This document shows, piece by piece, positions 15,155-16,701 of a stretch of 16,701 nt of DNA. The position numbers were made by a program, and so were the translations under genes. Origin of the DNA: Actinomycetota bacterium (GTDB lineage Bacteria > Actinomycetota > Thermoleophilia > Solirubrobacterales > Solirubrobacteraceae); contig JAHWJM010000016.1 of assembly GCA_019348435.1 (NCBI GenBank), positions 1 to 16,701 of the forward strand, in the 5' to 3' direction. The stretch's first letter is position 1, and each line of letters begins with the position of its first letter. The notes under the pieces are model-generated. The model worked only from the letters and a program-made list of their open reading frames with translations, had not been told where the DNA came from and did no database searches.

Positions 15155-16591
15155 ATGGCCGCTGCCGGCTTACCCGCCACCGCCCCTGCGCCGATCCGCT
15201 TCGCGCGCCGCTTCCTGGCGCAGTACGGGCTGATCGCGGTCCTGCTGATCATGCCGGTCGCCTTCGGGATCCACGACCTGCGCACCGAGGGCGATCTCTC
15301 GCGCCTGGGCAACAACCTGCTCGACGGGCTCTCCAACGGGTCGATCTGGGCGCTCGTGGCGATCGGCTACACGCTCGTCTACGGCATCGTCGAGCTGATC
15401 AACTTCGCGCACGGCGACGTCTTCATGATCGGCTCGTTCGTCTCGGCGGGCTTCTTCGGGACGATCGGCCTGACGGCGGCGGTTGGTCCCGGCGGTCTCG
15501 TCGCCGGCCTGCTGCTCACCCTGATCGTGGCGATGCTCGCCTCGGGTGTGCTCAACGTCATGATCGAGCGCGTCGGGTACCGCCCGCTGCGGGGCGCTCC
15601 GAGGCTGGCGCCGCTGATCACGGCCGTCGGCTTCTCGTTCATCCTGCAGAACGTCGGCCTGCTGTGGCGCGGCGGCTCCCAGCAGGGCATCGTCGACCTG
15701 ATCGAGTCCCAGCAGGTGCTCTTCAGCGTCGCGGGCGTCTTCGTGACGCACGGCGACGCCCTGGCGATCGTCGTCACGATCCCGCTCGTGCTGGCGATGA
15801 CGACCTTCATCTCGCGCAGCCGCCTGGGCAAGGCGATGCGCGCGACGGCGCAGGATCCCGACGCCGCCCGCCTCATGGGCATCAACGTCGACACGACGAT
15901 CTCCGCCACCTTTCTCATCGGCGGCATGCTGGCCGGCTCGGCGGGGCTGATCTACGCGCTCTACCAGACGACGATCTGGTACTTCCAGGGCTTCACGGCC
16001 GGCCTGATCGCCTTCACCGCTGCGGTGATGGGCGGGATCGGCAACATCCGCGGCGCGGTGCTGGGCGGCCTGATCATCGGCGTCATCCAGCAGACCTCCG
16101 ACAACCGGATCGGCAGCGAGTGGACGCCGGCGATCGTGTTCGCCTACCTCATCCTGATCATGGTCTTCAAGCCGTCGGGCCTGCTCGGCGACGAACGGAC
16201 TGTTCATCAGGAAGAGCGCCTGCTGCGGGACGATCGTCTGCGGCCGGTCGGGGTTCGAGGCGTCGGTGCTGGCGGCGCTGGAGGCCGGCTGCACCGACTA
16301 CCACACCAAACCGGTGGACCTGCCGCGCCTGCTGGCGGCGGTGGAGGCCGGCGCCGACGTGGCGATCTGCGCCCGGCGCGCCGACCGGCTGCAGGACACC
16401 AGGGGGCTCGTCGAGGGCATCGGCCGCCGCGCGATCGCCGCGACGCTCGAGGCAGTGTCGCACGGCATCGGCGTCGAGACGTCTGTCGGAGCGGTCCTGC
16501 AGGTGCTGGCCTACGTGACGGGCGCCCTCGTCGTCGGCTTCTACGCCATTCCGACGGTGTGGTCCGTGGTGCGTCATCCCGAGGAGTATGA
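15155..16591 (+). CDS. livH: Branched-chain amino acid ABC transporter permease (LivH type), C-terminus replaced
   Basis: LivH is one of the two membrane channel subunits of the high-affinity branched-chain amino acid importer. The native part runs to about residue 347 (base 16195). It has an extra N-terminal helix (LIAVLLIMPVAFG), then the conserved GLSNGSIWALVAIGYTLVYG and ELINFAHGDVFMIGS, several more membrane helices, and the EAA-like loop that contacts the ATPase, GKAMRATAQDPDAARLMGIN. It ends with IMVFKPSGLLGDE, where LivH proteins normally stop within a few residues. The frame stays open to 16591, but residues after about 348 are Arg/Gly-rich shadow sequence over unrelated fragments, so the annotated end is not biological. 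The start ATG has no nearby ribosome binding site. livM, livG and livF would be expected next. Confidence 0.85.
   Translation: MAAAGLPATAPAPIRFARRFLAQYGLIAVLLIMPVAFGIHDLRTEGDLSRLGNNLLDGLSNGSIWALVAIGYTLVYGIVELINFAHGDVFMIGSFVSAGFFGTIGLTAAVGPGGLVAGLLLTLIVAMLASGVLNVMIERVGYRPLRGAPRLAPLITAVGFSFILQNVGLLWRGGSQQGIVDLIESQQVLFSVAGVFVTHGDALAIVVTIPLVLAMTTFISRSRLGKAMRATAQDPDAARLMGINVDTTISATFLIGGMLAGSAGLIYALYQTTIWYFQGFTAGLIAFTAAVMGGIGNIRGAVLGGLIIGVIQQTSDNRIGSEWTPAIVFAYLILIMVFKPSGLLGDERTVHQEERLLRDDRLRPVGVRGVGAGGAGGRLHRLPHQTGGPAAPAGGGGGRRRRGDLRPARRPAAGHQGARRGHRPPRDRRDARGSVARHRRRDVCRSGPAGAGLRDGRPRRRLLRHSDGVVRGASSRGV
16173..16264 (-). pseudogene. Fragment of a planctomycete-type PSD1 (DUF1553) protein
   Basis: Read on the minus strand, the sequence gives SNPDRPQTIVPQQALFLM followed by NSPFVAEQARRL, the highly conserved C-terminal block of PSD1 (DUF1553) proteins, large extracytoplasmic proteins abundant in Planctomycetes and relatives. 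Nothing of the rest of such a protein (usually several hundred residues) is present. Its C-terminal end overlaps the native livH end: codons for SGLLGDER on one strand read SPFVAEQA on the other, so the exact junction cannot be placed. It does not belong with an actinobacterial transporter operon. Confidence 0.65.
16269..16340 (+). pseudogene. Fragment: C-terminal end of a response-regulator receiver domain
   Basis: The plus strand encodes ALEAGCTDYHTKPVDLPRLL, which matches the end of a CheY-like receiver domain. The Lys-Pro pair of TKPV is the conserved active-site lysine region and the following DLPRLL helix is alpha-5. The phosphorylated Asp and the rest of the domain, which should lie before it, are absent; PSD1-like antisense sequence is found there instead. 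Confidence 0.6.
16341..16440 (+). pseudogene. Fragment: N-terminal part of a short-chain dehydrogenase/reductase
   Basis: In the same frame the sequence continues EAGADVAICARRADRLQDTR, then GLVEGIGRRAIA, the pattern of SDR enzymes after the TGxxxGIG motif: beta-2 with the cofactor-selecting Arg residues, then the alpha-3 region. The glycine motif before it and the NAG and YxxxK motifs after it are missing. Its N-terminal border coincides with a 21-base near repeat shared with the receiver fragment. Confidence 0.55.
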
Positions 16592-16694
16592 GAGCGGGGG
16601 GCGTTGGTTGAACCTTGGTCTCGCGCTCGGGACGTCCCTCCTGCTCATCCTGTGGATTGCCGGGGTTCTTCCGGATGGGAACAAGTTCGACTGA
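16440..16694 (+). CDS. C-terminal part of an unrecognised two-helix membrane protein
   Basis: The open frame ending at TGA 16692-16694 gives about 84 residues that I do not recognise. Two probable membrane helices are visible: VLQVLAYVTGALVVGFYAIP and LGLALGTSLLLILWIAGVLP, separated by VWSVVRHPEEYESGGRW. The tail is DGNKFD. No start codon can be assigned because the frame runs on from the dehydrogenase fragment (open from GTG 16266). Codon use changes here: from about 16545 many codons end in A or T (ATT, CGT, CAT, TAT, CTT, GGT, GTT), unlike the rest of the window. It looks like the true C-terminal end of a gene from a different genome. Confidence 0.45.
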   Translation, partial: ATLEAVSHGIGVETSVGAVLQVLAYVTGALVVGFYAIPTVWSVVRHPEEYESGGRWLNLGLALGTSLLLILWIAGVLPDGNKFD

Positions 16695-16701
16695 GGGACC
16701 C

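Noticed and set aside
16199..16591. The 130-residue Arg/Gly-rich tail of the livH frame
   Set aside because: LivH proteins end near FKPSGLLG. The tail is the out-of-frame reading of the receiver, dehydrogenase and membrane fragments and is not a real domain.
16266..16694. A single 142-residue fusion protein of receiver, SDR and membrane parts
   Set aside because: Each soluble part lacks its essential residues and the parts come from unrelated families. The open frame across them is unsurprising at this GC content, so I do not propose a functional fusion.

Overview
The window reads as chromosomal DNA from a very GC-rich bacterium (about 70% G+C by eye, strongly GC-biased third codon positions). 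Actinobacteria-like features are densely packed genes with ATGA overlaps, GTG/TTG starts, and lipoprotein solute-binding proteins of a type I associate with soil Actinobacteria. The best guess is the Thermoleophilia/Solirubrobacterales lineage, but this is inference from gene style and content, and a tree of TrpB or Era would settle it.

Layout, left to right. (1) 1-1064: the tail of ybeY (16S rRNA maturation endonuclease) overlaps era (ribosome-assembly GTPase). (2) 1115-2796: an orphan Hcp-like protein (type VI secretion tube family) is translationally coupled to an FAD/NAD ferredoxin-reductase-like enzyme. (3) 2913-3413: a small secreted protein, followed by a strong hairpin. (4) 3546-12258: a near-continuous tryptophan supercluster, hisIE-trpE-trpG, then an inserted minus-strand membrane protein and a plsC-like acyltransferase, then trpD-trpC, trpF, trpB-trpA. 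Together the trp genes cover chorismate to tryptophan, including a dedicated trpF. (5) 12271-15078: a 56-residue two-helix membrane protein and two tandem, homologous lipoprotein substrate-binding proteins of the branched-chain amino acid ABC class. (6) 15155 to about 16195: the LivH-type permease of that transporter.

The last ~500 bases do not fit. At the end of livH the sequence becomes a patchwork of short, recognisable pieces of unrelated families: an antisense piece of a planctomycete-type PSD1 (DUF1553) protein, the C-terminal end of a response-regulator receiver domain, an N-terminal piece of a short-chain dehydrogenase, then an unrecognised two-helix membrane segment with lower GC at third positions. 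Junctions lie in places where both neighbours would read similarly, and one coincides with a 20-of-21 direct repeat. A chimeric assembly end is the most economical explanation; livM, livG and livF would be expected there.

The most interesting native signal is regulatory. Six plus-strand genes (hisIE, plsC, trpD, trpF, trpB and the small membrane protein) have a TANNNT hexamer, mostly TAGNNT, ending only 7-10 bases before the start codon. A minus-strand gene has a weaker version. This spacing predicts leaderless or nearly leaderless mRNAs. It leaves no room for a trp leader peptide or T-box before hisIE-trpE, so control is more likely at promoter level and by feedback on TrpE, whose LLES-X10-S tryptophan site is intact. 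A second regulatory oddity is a hairpin that buries the ribosome binding site of the second substrate-binding protein, which starts at TTG.
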